Shown here: piece after piece, positions 47,920 to 58,272 of the stretch
Layout: each line of letters opens with the position of its first letter
Position numbering within the stretch: the stretch's first letter is position 1
Assembly (NCBI GenBank): GCA_023138875.1
Contig: JAGLOO010000057.1
Location: 1 to 64,000, forward strand
From: Bacteroidales bacterium
Lineage (GTDB): Bacteria > Bacteroidota > Bacteroidia > Bacteroidales > GCA-2748055
Reading direction: 5' to 3'
Length of the DNA: 64,000 bases
The notes under the pieces: model-generated
Databases searched by the model: none
Told to the model about the DNA's origin: nothing
The model's input: only the letters and a program-made list of their open reading frames with translations
Made by a program: the position numbers and the translations under genes

Positions 47920-49187
47920 AGTTCATCCATAATGTCTGTCCAGTCAGGCAGCGGCCGCATTGGAGGCTTTCGACCGTAAAAAAGATTGTCCAATTTAATG
48001 GCAAGAGTCCGAAAAACCAAATTATTTTTGATTCCCCGCCTAATAAACCGGTGGAACCAGTCATTGGGATGGCTATAAGGACAGGCGGTAATACACATGC
48101 CACAATCGGTACCGGAGAGGGTCCAGTAATGGTAACATTTTTCAGAATTGATCTGCCACCTTTCTACTCCATCCACCTGTTTACGAGGCCCTTCCGATAT
48201 TGCAGCAGCCGGACATACATGGGCACATTTCTTACAATTGTGGCAGAAGTGGAGGGTGGTTCGATCGGGATTGGATTTGGAATATGCAAGGGGCATGTTG
48301 GTTGTTACCACAGAGATCCTGACACGCGGACCGAGATCGGGTGTCATCAGCAGACCCATCCGGCCAATGACCCCGAGTCCTGCATCTACGGCAACCAGGG
48401 GACAGATCACTTCATAGTTGCCATCAATATGGGCAGTAGCCTCATAACCCAGCTCCCTGATATATGACGCAACTTTTAAGGCGAGCACTCCTGAACGAAG
48501 GTACTGTTCTGAAGATTCCATGACAGTGGTACCTGCAGGTGCCGATTGCATCATCCGGTGATCCATTTCGACGATAATGGCTATGGCATTCCGGTGGGTT
48601 TGTTCAATGCGATCACCCGAACGTGAACCCCTGCCTTTGTGTGAGTAGAGGTGATAATCCTTCAATGGGGTAACTCCCACACTATGGGCTCCGGTCTGTT
48701 TAAGCCACCGGGTTATGAAACGGGTAACCTTAAGGAGATTTACTTTGATTTTTTTTACCGCCGTGGGTTCAAGGGGCATTGCTCCAGGTGTTCCATGTGT
48801 TTTGCTTCCAAGGAAATCAATAATTTCGAAATTGGCTTTAGAAGCTGCAAAAGTTCCTGGATGGAAATAGCGTGAATCGGCTGATAACAGGCCCGGTGCA
48901 CTGCGGGACCGGTCATCCCATTCCCTGGATTCCGGATGATGGTCATAATAGGATTTATATGATTCTGTACCAGGGTTAAGCAGACGGCGGGACAATACCG
49001 CATCAGCTTCATGAAACCTCTGTGTAGGGGGCTGGTGTTTAAATGCCCTGGCACCTTTAATGGGTAAGAAAAGGATCAGTCCGGTCACCGCAAAAATGCA
49101 GATGAAAACAATTACCAGTTCCATCAGGAGAATCAATATGCTGCAATAGTAAGAAAAATCTCTCAGATCATTTTTAAGGTTCAGCAT
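47916..49187 (-). CDS. reductive-dehalogenase-like membrane iron-sulfur protein
   Basis: A 423-residue RdhA-family protein. One helix (about 22-42) is followed by the RdhA-like HPESREWDDRSR-APGLLS region, a corrinoid-domain-like core with VDAGLGVIGRMGLLMTPDLG, and two 4Fe-4S motifs: Cys315-x2-Cys318-x2-Cys321-x3-Cys325-Pro and Cys351-x10-Cys362-x2-Cys365-x3-Cys369-Pro. No Tat twin-arginine is seen, so the iron-sulfur domain is probably cytoplasmic or exported another way. Epoxyqueuosine reductase is a relative, but the N-terminal anchor and HPE...DD region favour RdhA. Organohalide use is unproven. An internal ATG at 49124 is an alternative start. Confidence 0.8.
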   Translation of the reverse strand: MLNLKNDLRDFSYYCSILILLMELVIVFICIFAVTGLILFLPIKGARAFKHQPPTQRFHEADAVLSRRLLNPGTESYKSYYDHHPESREWDDRSRSAPGLLSADSRYFHPGTFAASKANFEIIDFLGSKTHGTPGAMPLEPTAVKKIKVNLLKVTRFITRWLKQTGAHSVGVTPLKDYHLYSHKGRGSRSGDRIEQTHRNAIAIIVEMDHRMMQSAPAGTTVMESSEQYLRSGVLALKVASYIRELGYEATAHIDGNYEVICPLVAVDAGLGVIGRMGLLMTPDLGPRVRISVVTTNMPLAYSKSNPDRTTLHFCHNCKKCAHVCPAAAISEGPRKQVDGVERWQINSEKCYHYWTLSGTDCGMCITACPYSHPNDWFHRFIRRGIKNNLVFRTLAIKLDNLFYGRKPPMRPLPDWTDIMDEL

Positions 49188-49226
49188 TATTCATTATTTT
49201 AAAGATCTGACCATTGGACCTGATCC

Positions 49227-51041
49227 ATGACTCGATTTCTGTACCTGTTTGCTGTGTTGTTGTTGACGCTAAGTAGTACCTGGTCATCGGCCCAGGAAGG
49301 ATTCAGCGACAAAACCAGGGCGTTATATATCCTGGATATTTCCAAATACATTGAGTTTGATGAATCCTTTCATCAACAGGATGAGTTCATTATATCCATT
49401 CTGGATAAGGATGATCAACTATACTGGGAACTTGAGAGAATGTCCCGAACCAGGAAATTTGTTCAGGAGAAGCCTATAAAGATCATGCTCTATTCTAATA
49501 TTGATCTTCTGGGGCCAGCCAATGTGGTTTTTGTCAACAGCGAGGATAATTACCATATTGGTAATCTGCTGAAGAAACTCAATGGGAAGAATACACTGCT
49601 TATCTCGGAAGGCTATCCATTCAGGACATCCATGATCAATTTTGTGGCCATAGATGGCCAGCCCAGGTTTGAAGCCAATGAGGAATTGATGAATCAGGAG
49701 GGCTTATTCGTGAATGAGCTTTTCCTGTCACAGGCAGTAAAAACACGGGAAGACTGGGAGGCCCTTTACGAAGTAACCGAGGATGAGTTGAAGATGGAGA
49801 AAATCATTACCGAACAGCAATATATCCTTATTGAAAGACAGCTTGGAGAGATCAGCAAGCAGGAGGCAATGATCAATGAGAATAATGAGATCCTTTCAAG
49901 ACTGAGGGGTAAGATCCTGGAACGTGAGGCGGAGATCGATCAGAAATCATTTGTCCTGCAGCAGCAGGAAGGGGAGATTGATAATCAGAAGAGAATCATT
50001 GTTGAGCAGGTGCAGGAAGTAGAAGCACAGCGTGAGATCCTGGTTCTCCAGGAACAGAGCATCAGCCTGAAAGAAGAAACCATTACACTTAGGGAAGAGG
50101 AGATCAAGGAGCAGGATGAAAAAATTGTACTGCAGGCGGAGGCCATACAGAAACAAAAAATCATCATCGCAGCTGCAGCCATTGCACTGATACTGGTATT
50201 CGGATTGGTTTATTTTATCTGGATCAATTACAGGAACAAGAAAAAAGCCAATGTACTGCTAATGGCTCAGAGGGATCAGATCGCCTATCAGAAAAAGCAT
50301 ATAACCGACAGCATTCAGTATGCCAAAAGGATCCAGACGGCCATCCTGCCTTCTATGGAACTGTTTTCTGATAAACTGGAACACTTTGTGCTTTTCAAAC
50401 CAAGGGACATTGTCAGCGGAGATTTTTACTGGGCCGAAAAAATAGAGAACAAGCATCTGATCATTGCGGCCGATTGTACAGGTCACGGGGTTCCCGGCGC
50501 CTTTATGAGTATGCTGGGTGTGAGCCTGTTGAATGAAATCGTTCTTACAAAAGGGATCATCCGGCCAGATGAAATACTAAATACCCTGCGGGTAAAAATT
50601 GTCGAAGCATTGAAGCAGGATACAGATAGTGTTATAAAGGATGGGATGGACATGGCAGTCTGCCTGATCGACTATGAAAATGACAAGCTGTTATTCAGCG
50701 GATCCAATAATCCCTTATATCACATTCGCAATGGAGAGCTGACACAGGTGAAAGGTGATAAAATGCCGGTGGCCATCCATGAGGTGATGGATCGGTTTAC
50801 CCTCCATGAACTGGATCTTGTCAGTGGCGATACCTTTTATACATTCTCTGATGGGTATGCAGATCAGTTTGGCGGGCCCTTGGGAAAAAAGTACCTGGTT
50901 AAGAATTTCAGAAATCTGCTAACCTCAATCCAGGACCTGTCATTGATCGACCAGGGCATTCGTCTTGACGAAGTATTTGAAGATTATCGCAATGATGTGG
51001 AACAGGTGGACGATGTGGTGGTCATCGGTGTAAAATACTAA
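49227..51041 (+). CDS. YfiR-like periplasmic domain fused to PP2C (SpoIIE) phosphatase
   Basis: A 604-residue membrane protein. A signal peptide (cleavage near SSAQ) and a YfiR/DUF4154-like periplasmic domain (about 25-180) are followed by a coiled coil (about 185-305, repeated ILxQEx and RExEI patterns), a membrane helix (about 311-331) and a C-terminal SpoIIE-type PP2C phosphatase (about 360-604). The metal-binding aspartates are in SGDFYW, ADCTGHG, DGMDMAV and the terminal DDVVVIG. Such PP2Cs typically act on anti-sigma antagonists or Hanks-kinase targets. The gene is divergent from the RdhA-like gene with only 39 nt between. Confidence 0.85.
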   Translation: MTRFLYLFAVLLLTLSSTWSSAQEGFSDKTRALYILDISKYIEFDESFHQQDEFIISILDKDDQLYWELERMSRTRKFVQEKPIKIMLYSNIDLLGPANVVFVNSEDNYHIGNLLKKLNGKNTLLISEGYPFRTSMINFVAIDGQPRFEANEELMNQEGLFVNELFLSQAVKTREDWEALYEVTEDELKMEKIITEQQYILIERQLGEISKQEAMINENNEILSRLRGKILEREAEIDQKSFVLQQQEGEIDNQKRIIVEQVQEVEAQREILVLQEQSISLKEETITLREEEIKEQDEKIVLQAEAIQKQKIIIAAAAIALILVFGLVYFIWINYRNKKKANVLLMAQRDQIAYQKKHITDSIQYAKRIQTAILPSMELFSDKLEHFVLFKPRDIVSGDFYWAEKIENKHLIIAADCTGHGVPGAFMSMLGVSLLNEIVLTKGIIRPDEILNTLRVKIVEALKQDTDSVIKDGMDMAVCLIDYENDKLLFSGSNNPLYHIRNGELTQVKGDKMPVAIHEVMDRFTLHELDLVSGDTFYTFSDGYADQFGGPLGKKYLVKNFRNLLTSIQDLSLIDQGIRLDEVFEDYRNDVEQVDDVVVIGVKY

Positions 51042-51268
51042 TAGCAATCCCAGTAGGTGGTAATCCCACCAACGGTAACGGGACTGGAGTTTTGTTTTTC
51101 TTCTAGGTTGTCTCCACAGAATGGAAGCGGAGTACCAAAGGTTTTATTCCCATCAGCATCGATGGTTACCAGTTCACAGGTTCCACATTCTTCAATTAAT
51201 TCGCAGGCTGGAAGCATTCCCAGTACGAAAACAAATAAAGCCGAAATAAGTAAATTTCTTTTTTTCAT
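51038..51268 (-). CDS. small cysteine-rich lipoprotein
   Basis: About 76 residues, starting from the ATG at 51268 (an ATG at 51280 adds four). The signal peptide ends in the lipobox LPAC (Cys22). The mature peptide has four more cysteines (ECGTC, PFCGD and the terminal WDCY) and looks like a small disulfide-bonded surface lipoprotein. No family is recognised. It overlaps the convergent PP2C gene by 4 nt. Confidence 0.55.
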   Translation of the reverse strand: MKKRNLLISALFVFVLGMLPACELIEECGTCELVTIDADGNKTFGTPLPFCGDNLEEKQNSSPVTVGGITTYWDCY

Positions 51269-51454
51269 GAGGATTCTCACAATTACCCTGCTAAAGTATA
51301 ATATGCTGCAGGTATTATCAATAATTGTATACGAGGCTTATTAACAAAAGTTCCATTTGAAGGTTTTTTTCATTTGACAATCATTTATTGTGATTCTACT
51401 GAAAACATTGAGGGCTTATTACTAAATTCGAAGCAAGAATTCCTTTGACCAAAG

Positions 51455-54400
51455 ATGTCCCGACGTAAACGCAGAATATTTCGACTATTGGGTTGGATTG
51501 TATTCGGTTTTATTTCGCTGATCCTGCTGATTACGCTGACTTTTTACCTGAGCAGGGGATGGATCATGAACCGGGCGGTGGTCTATCTCAATAAAAATCA
51601 ACCGGGAGAGGTGCAAATGGGACAAATGAACCTAATCCCATTCATGGGTTTCCCGGACGTGGCCCTCCAGCTTCGCAATGTGAGTTATTATGAGAGAGCA
51701 ATAGTCCGGGACTCACTCTACCAGGAACCCATCCTGTCGTTCAATGAAATGTATGTTTCACTGGATGTGATTGATTTAATCAGGGGAGATATTCAGGTAT
51801 CCCAGGCAAGACTTGAAGACGGTTTCATAAGAATCGAGATTTATGAAGATTCTGTTATAAATCTTGAAAAAGCACTTGGAATAAGATTTGGTGAGAAGAC
51901 AGAAAACGATAGTGTGCAAGGCTTACCTTCTCTGAGGATTGCCCTGGACAAAATACAAATCTCAAATATCCTGGTCATGATGCAGGATCGGACCAGGGAT
52001 GATCATGTCAATTTAACGATAAACCGCCTGGAAAGCAGATTCAGTTATCTGCCAGAGCTTGTTGAAGCAGGAGTTGAACTAGATATTGATGTAAATGATC
52101 TAAAGTACCTGACATATAAGGCAGAAACGAGTAGAAATATTCAGATCGAGAGCGATGTTTCCCTGGATCTTGTGCATAAGCAAATTGAGATCGCCCCCAG
52201 TTCTCTGAAGGTCTCAGGACTGGAGCTGGAAACATGGGGTTCATATGGGTTCCTTGATGAGCCGCAGGTGGATATTGCTTTCAGGGCTAGGAACACCGGA
52301 TTGGATGTGTTGAATTATCTGTTTCGGGGCATACTTGATCTTGATGAAATAGAACAGATAGGGTCGGGAAGTATAAACTTGAATGGGAATATCAATGGCA
52401 GAGTGGGGAAACAACTGCCTGTAATCCGCCTCAATGGAACAGCCGATCAGATTGGATTCAGGATTAAATCCATTCAGAAGGATGTTACCGATATCTCTTT
52501 CAACCTGTACGCCACCAATGGGAATAAACTTGATCTCAGCGAGGGAATAATAGAAGTTGAGGGATTCAAAGCTACTTTCCCTGAGGGAACCATTAGTGGC
52601 AATATATCAGTAAAAAACATGATATCACCTGAAGTAAATATTGAGATAAATGGAGAAGTGAACCTGGCCGGACTGGAGCAAATGGTCCAATCTGATGCCC
52701 TTGCTGACCTGGAAGGTATTGTCAGGCTGGATTGCCGGATTGACGGAGTGGTGAACAGGAACACAGGAGAATTCCTTAATGATGCTGGATCATTGAAAGC
52801 CATACTGAGCGATGTGGGTTTTGTGCTCAACCAGGATACTGTGAGCAGGATCAACGGAGAAGTATTTATTCAGGAGAGCATTATAAGTACAGATGGACTG
52901 GACTTTGCATTCAATGGAAATCGAATTACGCTGGGTGCGAAGATTGAGAATCTGTTGCACTATTTGCTGGATTATGAATGCGATGTGAATGCAGAAATCT
53001 CAATTGCCTCAGAAGTGCTTTATCCGGCTACACTGATCAGGGACACTTCAGTGGCCAGGATGCTGGGTGAAGAGTTAAGGGGACTGAATTTCAGTGCGGG
53101 CGCAATAATAGCGAAAAACGATCTGGATGCCTTTTTACAGAATGGCTCCATTCCTGAAGTACAGCTTTCTCTGGATAGTTTTGAAATTGAACTGCCGGTA
53201 TATGCTGATATTTCAAATATGAATGCATTCCTTACCTTTAGTTCGGATACCCTTGCATTACACCATCTGAACGGAATGATCGGTGAGAGTGGATTCAGTT
53301 TTTCCGGTCTGGTTGCAAATTTTGGAACTCTTAAAGGCCAGGATTCGGGTGCAGTTGTAAATATTGAATATGATCTGTCGTCTGATTTGATGAGGGCAGA
53401 GGACTTCTTCACATTCAATGACGACTTCATGCTTCCTGAGACATACCAGACAGAATATCTGGAAGATTTCCGGCTTTCAGGCACTCTGGAGGTGCCGGTG
53501 TCAGGATTAATGATTGATAGTTCATCATTGGATTTTAGTTTGAATATAGTGGATCTTGGCTGGAATTTCAGGTATTATCCCCTCACTTTTGATCAGTTCC
53601 TGGTAAAGATCAGAAGGGAGGGCAACAAGTTATTTATTGATGATTTTAGCGGAAAGATCGGTGAAAGCAACCTGAAAATGTCAGCCACCCTGGAAAATTT
53701 CACAGATTCACTCATAGAAAACATTTATGGAAGTCTTGTTCTGGAATCGGATCTCCTGGATTTCAATGAGCTGTTGAATTACCAATTGCCGGAAGAGTTA
53801 AGAGATACTGCCGGAGTGGATTCGACCGGGGTGCGTGAACCACCAAGGCTCGACCAGATTAATTATCCGGAGTTCAGTTTTGAAGTGGACATTGAAGAAT
53901 TGCGTTATGGGGAGTATAATATATATGGATTGAACGGGAGGCTGAGGGCTTCCAAAGACAAGATTTTCTACCTGGACCGCCTGGTCACTTCGGGCAAGAG
54001 TGCAGGACAGATTGAATTCAACGGCCAGTTTAATGTATCCAATCCATTGTTTTATACTTTTAGCGCTGAACTTGACATGGAAGACATGAATATCAATGAC
54101 CTGGATTTTGAAATGCAATCGGGTGAAGAAACCTATACCCTGAAGGAGAATTTTGCAGGTTTGGTAAGCGCGAATGGCCTTGCCGAGATTTTTATCACCC
54201 CGGATCTGAAAGTTGATATGTCCAGCACCACGGCTGTTTTTAACGTGGGTATAGTGGATGGGGCGTTGATCAATTTTGCCCCCCTGCAGGCCGCTGGAAA
54301 GTACCTGGATAACAAAGATCTGAACCATGTGAAGTTTGCCACGTTCCGAAACAGTTTTCCTCTTACTCTTATGGATTCCAGGATCATTATTCCACTGACA

Positions 54401-54655
54401 ATTGTGGAATCCACAATTGGTCAGCTGCTGATCGAAGGTGAACAGGGCCTGGATAACAGTTATCTGTACCTGCTGCGTGTCCCCACATGGCTCGTGAAAG
54501 GAGCCGTAAAAAGTGTACTGACAAATGCCGGGGATGAGGAAGAGGAAGACCAGATCCATGAGATGAAAATGGGTAAGTTTTTAATGATGACTGCCTGGAG
54601 TGATGGAGAAGAATCGGAGGTAAAACTAAAGGATAGAAGAGAGGATTATCAGTGA
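51455..54655 (+). CDS. AsmA-family protein
   Basis: A 1066-residue protein with one N-terminal membrane helix (about 13-35) and a long beta-rich periplasmic region of the AsmA/TamB/YhdP type. It includes the typical membrane-proximal segment with its NRAVVYLNKNQPGEV start, and a C-terminal AsmA_2-like region near 860-1010 (DLKVDMSSTTAVFNVGIVDG, LDNSYLYLL). The family is proposed to bridge inner and outer membranes for lipid transport. Its stop overlaps the start of the SNF2 gene (TGATG), so they are co-translated, though no functional link is evident. Confidence 0.85.
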   Translation: MSRRKRRIFRLLGWIVFGFISLILLITLTFYLSRGWIMNRAVVYLNKNQPGEVQMGQMNLIPFMGFPDVALQLRNVSYYERAIVRDSLYQEPILSFNEMYVSLDVIDLIRGDIQVSQARLEDGFIRIEIYEDSVINLEKALGIRFGEKTENDSVQGLPSLRIALDKIQISNILVMMQDRTRDDHVNLTINRLESRFSYLPELVEAGVELDIDVNDLKYLTYKAETSRNIQIESDVSLDLVHKQIEIAPSSLKVSGLELETWGSYGFLDEPQVDIAFRARNTGLDVLNYLFRGILDLDEIEQIGSGSINLNGNINGRVGKQLPVIRLNGTADQIGFRIKSIQKDVTDISFNLYATNGNKLDLSEGIIEVEGFKATFPEGTISGNISVKNMISPEVNIEINGEVNLAGLEQMVQSDALADLEGIVRLDCRIDGVVNRNTGEFLNDAGSLKAILSDVGFVLNQDTVSRINGEVFIQESIISTDGLDFAFNGNRITLGAKIENLLHYLLDYECDVNAEISIASEVLYPATLIRDTSVARMLGEELRGLNFSAGAIIAKNDLDAFLQNGSIPEVQLSLDSFEIELPVYADISNMNAFLTFSSDTLALHHLNGMIGESGFSFSGLVANFGTLKGQDSGAVVNIEYDLSSDLMRAEDFFTFNDDFMLPETYQTEYLEDFRLSGTLEVPVSGLMIDSSSLDFSLNIVDLGWNFRYYPLTFDQFLVKIRREGNKLFIDDFSGKIGESNLKMSATLENFTDSLIENIYGSLVLESDLLDFNELLNYQLPEELRDTAGVDSTGVREPPRLDQINYPEFSFEVDIEELRYGEYNIYGLNGRLRASKDKIFYLDRLVTSGKSAGQIEFNGQFNVSNPLFYTFSAELDMEDMNINDLDFEMQSGEETYTLKENFAGLVSANGLAEIFITPDLKVDMSSTTAVFNVGIVDGALINFAPLQAAGKYLDNKDLNHVKFATFRNSFPLTLMDSRIIIPLTIVESTIGQLLIEGEQGLDNSYLYLLRVPTWLVKGAVKSVLTNAGDEEEEDQIHEMKMGKFLMMTAWSDGEESEVKLKDRREDYQ

Positions 54656-57597
54656 TGAGAGAAATTCGCTTTGCGTTGGGCTACACGCCACACAGGCTAT
54701 GGGGAAATATCTTGCAAGCCCGGTTTCTTGAAAAAGAACACGGGAAAGAGTTTTTTATCCCCAGGGAGTATATTCAGAATGATGAATCCACACAGGCCTA
54801 TAATCGCCTGACTCCCATGCAGCAGGAGGTTGTCCGGATTATCGATGCCTATAGTGACAGGAACCTTTTCCGTGCATTTTCCAAAAAGAAAACTGTGAAG
54901 GAGTTTCAGGACAGTGTCGACAAGGAAACCATCAATAACCATATCCGGCCATACATTGAAAGACACTTATACACGGCACTGGAGATTGCCCGTGATAACC
55001 GGATCAGCATTTTCGTGAAGGACAAAGGCGACGGAAATGTCTTTCCGGAGGATTTCCTGAGGGTTGAAAAGTATCCGGCCGATCCTGTCTTCAGTTTTAA
55101 ATATGGAGAGGTATTGTCCTATTCTTTGAGTTTGATCCATGGAAAAAACAAATTGATACTTCATGATGGATTTGTGGAAATTGTGAGTAATTCTCCCACC
55201 TCCATTATCCTGGAGAAGTCCTTGTATTTTATCAATGAGATCGATGGAAAGAAACTAAAACCGTTCCTTGATAAAGAGCAGGTCCTCATTCCCCGGAAGT
55301 TTGAAAAGGAATATTTTTCCACGTTTGTAAGGAACACCCTCCGTGATTTCAATACGATCACGGAAGGATTCAACGTGAATGAACTGCGACCAGCAACACA
55401 GGCTGAACTGGTGCTGGAGGAGGGGATGAACAACCTGCCGGTCTGGATACTTACTTTTTACTATAACAACAAGATGATTTATCCCGACAGCAGGTTGAAA
55501 CGATTTGTCAATTATACAGGGGACGGAAAGTCACATGGATTTGAAAGATTTCATCGGGATAAAAGCTGGGAGGAAAGCATTGTTACGGTACTGAATGAAC
55601 TTGGGTTAAGATCGCGTGACCAGAAGATATTTCGGTTGAATCAAAGGTTTAATAAAGAGAACGAAAACGACTTATTTGCAGCAATTAATTTCTTGAATGA
55701 GTCTGGCCCGATACTGGCTGATTCTGAGATCCGGGTAAGGCACAGGTTGCAAAACAACTATTACCTGGGGAAAATTGATCTGGAGCTTGAATCAAGGGAG
55801 CAGGAAGACTGGTTTGATGTATACGCTGTGGTGAGGTTCGGGGATCATAAGGTGCCGTTTCTGTTCCTGCGAAAACATATTCTCCGGGGAACAAGGGAGT
55901 ATGCTTTGCCGGGCGGTGAGATTGCTATTTTGCCTGAAGAGTGGTTTGCCCGATACAGGTCCATATTTGAATTCGGAAGAGCTGAAGGTGACCGGATCAT
56001 GATCCATAAGCAACACTTCTCCATGGTGGAGGGTACCATGCGGGAGTTTCATGCCGAGACCCTCGCCCGTCTGGAGAGACTCAATGAGGTGGAGTTGCTT
56101 CCATCTCAGGATTTGCCAGAAGGTCTGAATGCAGACCTTCGCACTTATCAGAAGGAGGGCTATGAATGGTTGTGTTTTCTGCAGCAAAACGGATTCGGGG
56201 GTTGCCTGGCGGATGACATGGGACTGGGCAAGACACTCCAGGCCATCGCAGTCCTGTTGAGATCAAAGGAGGAGGGTCCGGTTATCGAGGAGGGGCCTGC
56301 CAGTGAAGTCAAACCTGTTGCAGATGGACAGCTTTCCATGTTTGGCGGGAAGGGGGGCAAGCACACCTCTTTGATCGTTTTACCCGCATCATTGCTTCAT
56401 AACTGGTTGAGTGAATGCATGCGGTTTGCACCCGGATTAGAGGTCTATTCTTACGTGGGAAACCAGCGCAACAGAGAACTGACCAATTTTTCCTGTTATG
56501 ACATTGTATTGTCCACTTACCATACTGTTCGCCAGGACATAGAGCAGCTTTCCACATTTCAGTTCCACTACATTATTCTGGATGAGAGCCAGATGATCAA
56601 AAATCCTTCCTCCAAGCTCTACCAGTCCATGATTGAACTTCGTTCGGAATATAAAATAGTGCTTACGGGTACTCCCATTGAGAACTCCCTTACCGATCTC
56701 TGGTCTCAGATTAACTTTGTTAATCCGGGTTTGCTGGGTACGCTGAATTTCTTTAAGAGAAGCTTTGTACACCCAATAGAGAAAAAGAAAGACGAACAAA
56801 GGGAAGAAAAACTCAGGGAGTTGATCAATCCATTTATCCTGAGGCGGACCAAGCAAGAGGTGGCACAGGAACTGCCCCCGGTGTATGAACAGGTCCGATA
56901 CTGTAACATGACCGAGGCGCAACGAAGACTCTATGATGAAGAAAAATCGCTGGCCAGGAATTCGATCCTTGAAAACATGGATGAGGTTGGATTGGATAAA
57001 TGCGCTTTCATGGTACTCCAGGCTTTAACCCGGCTCAGGCAAATTGCCAATCATCCAGCTATGTTAGAGGACATAAACAACATCGATTCAGGCAAGTTCG
57101 CTGAAGTATACCGGGACATTGAAAGCGTTCTCTCCGAAGGGCACAAGGTGCTGATATTCTCCTCGTTTGTGAAGCACCTGAATCTGTTCAGGACGCGATT
57201 GGATGAGGATGGGATAAACTATGCCTACCTGACAGGGTCCCAGAATCTGCCTCAGCGTGAGAAGGCAGTTAAAGATTTTCAGAAGAATAAAAACTGCCAG
57301 CTGTTCTTAATATCTCTCAAAGCCGGTGGGGTGGGACTGAATCTGACCTCGGCAGACTATGTATTCATTCTTGATCCCTGGTGGAATCCGGCGGCCGAAT
57401 TACAGGCACTCAGCCGTGCACACCGGATCGGTCAGGAGAAGAACGTATTTGTATACCGGTTCATTTCAAATGATACCATTGAAGAGAAGATCCAGCGGTT
57501 ACAGGCAAGAAAGCGGGAACTGGCTGAAGCTTTTGTCACTTCAAACAATCCCCTTAAGAGCCTTTCGCAGAAAGAACTCCTGGAATTATTCAGCTGA
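54655..57597 (+). CDS. SNF2-family DEAD/DEAH helicase
   Basis: About 980 residues. A long N-terminal region (about 1-490) is of unknown fold and typical of Bacteroidota SNF2 proteins. Two RecA-like ATPase lobes follow: motif I DDMGLGKTLQAIA, motif II LDESQMIKNP (DESQ for the usual DEAH), the TGTPIENSL motif III, and the C-terminal lobe with SLKAGGVGLNLT and AHRIGQ. It is a dsDNA translocase or nucleoprotein remodeller; its target is unknown. The start is the ATG at 54655 or the GTG just before it. Confidence 0.92.
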   Translation: MREIRFALGYTPHRLWGNILQARFLEKEHGKEFFIPREYIQNDESTQAYNRLTPMQQEVVRIIDAYSDRNLFRAFSKKKTVKEFQDSVDKETINNHIRPYIERHLYTALEIARDNRISIFVKDKGDGNVFPEDFLRVEKYPADPVFSFKYGEVLSYSLSLIHGKNKLILHDGFVEIVSNSPTSIILEKSLYFINEIDGKKLKPFLDKEQVLIPRKFEKEYFSTFVRNTLRDFNTITEGFNVNELRPATQAELVLEEGMNNLPVWILTFYYNNKMIYPDSRLKRFVNYTGDGKSHGFERFHRDKSWEESIVTVLNELGLRSRDQKIFRLNQRFNKENENDLFAAINFLNESGPILADSEIRVRHRLQNNYYLGKIDLELESREQEDWFDVYAVVRFGDHKVPFLFLRKHILRGTREYALPGGEIAILPEEWFARYRSIFEFGRAEGDRIMIHKQHFSMVEGTMREFHAETLARLERLNEVELLPSQDLPEGLNADLRTYQKEGYEWLCFLQQNGFGGCLADDMGLGKTLQAIAVLLRSKEEGPVIEEGPASEVKPVADGQLSMFGGKGGKHTSLIVLPASLLHNWLSECMRFAPGLEVYSYVGNQRNRELTNFSCYDIVLSTYHTVRQDIEQLSTFQFHYIILDESQMIKNPSSKLYQSMIELRSEYKIVLTGTPIENSLTDLWSQINFVNPGLLGTLNFFKRSFVHPIEKKKDEQREEKLRELINPFILRRTKQEVAQELPPVYEQVRYCNMTEAQRRLYDEEKSLARNSILENMDEVGLDKCAFMVLQALTRLRQIANHPAMLEDINNIDSGKFAEVYRDIESVLSEGHKVLIFSSFVKHLNLFRTRLDEDGINYAYLTGSQNLPQREKAVKDFQKNKNCQLFLISLKAGGVGLNLTSADYVFILDPWWNPAAELQALSRAHRIGQEKNVFVYRFISNDTIEEKIQRLQARKRELAEAFVTSNNPLKSLSQKELLELFS

Positions 57598-57601
57598 TTC
57601 T

Positions 57602-58207
57602 TTAAAAGCGATAGATGACAGTAGCCATCGCTCCTCCTTTCATGGGAGAGATCCCAATATTCCAGGAGGTAGATGCATTTTGCATATTACGGGCAGTCTC
57701 GGCCCTGGAATAGGCATAGGTGGTCATGGCAATGATACTTGCCGAACCCAGGATGCCGCTGGTAATGGTAAGCGGGATGGTAGAGCCCCAATCGGTGGTG
57801 AATCCATACAGAGCCAGGCTGGTTGGGATGATGGAAAGTGCGTAGAGTGTCCAGCCCAGACGTGCCCGGGGTTGTGATATTACATCGAGGATATTAACCG
57901 ATCGTCCCCCGGCATAGATGAGTGGCGGAGCAGCAAAGATCATGACCGAGGCAGGGATTCCCACATATCCGGCATTCCATTCATTTACCAGTGCAGAAAC
58001 GAACATTAAAACCAGCACCGAAGGAGCAGTGACATAACCGATGGATACTGCCTCATTAGCCCAGCCCGTGGATATAACTATTTGTTGGACCGAATCTTTT
58101 TCCTGCAGAAGTTGGCCTTCCAGGGGAATGCTGAGCAGAAAAATCACAAGAATGGCGGTACTCAGGCGGGTATACCTCCCTATAGCCGGATTGCTATTCA
58201 TAATCAC
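57602..58207 (-). CDS. hypothetical membrane protein
   Basis: A 201-residue protein with an N-terminal signal-like helix (about 15-31), three or four further hydrophobic segments (about 58-75, 82-100, 117-138, 145-165) and a C-terminal strand-like end (GGAMATVIYRF). I recognise no family. A second in-frame ATG at 58201 is possible. It converges on the SNF2 gene with a 4-nt gap. Confidence 0.5.
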   Translation of the reverse strand: MIMNSNPAIGRYTRLSTAILVIFLLSIPLEGQLLQEKDSVQQIVISTGWANEAVSIGYVTAPSVLVLMFVSALVNEWNAGYVGIPASVMIFAAPPLIYAGGRSVNILDVISQPRARLGWTLYALSIIPTSLALYGFTTDWGSTIPLTITSGILGSASIIAMTTYAYSRAETARNMQNASTSWNIGISPMKGGAMATVIYRF

Positions 58208-58272
58208 AAGGGATTTGCATACAAGTTATGATTTTCCTTAAAGAAATCATGGACGTTTTCTACCTTTATCCA

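Noticed and set aside
54697-56922. Open frames antisense to the SNF2 gene
   Set aside because: They have no recognisable motif, and the sense strand encodes a full helicase.
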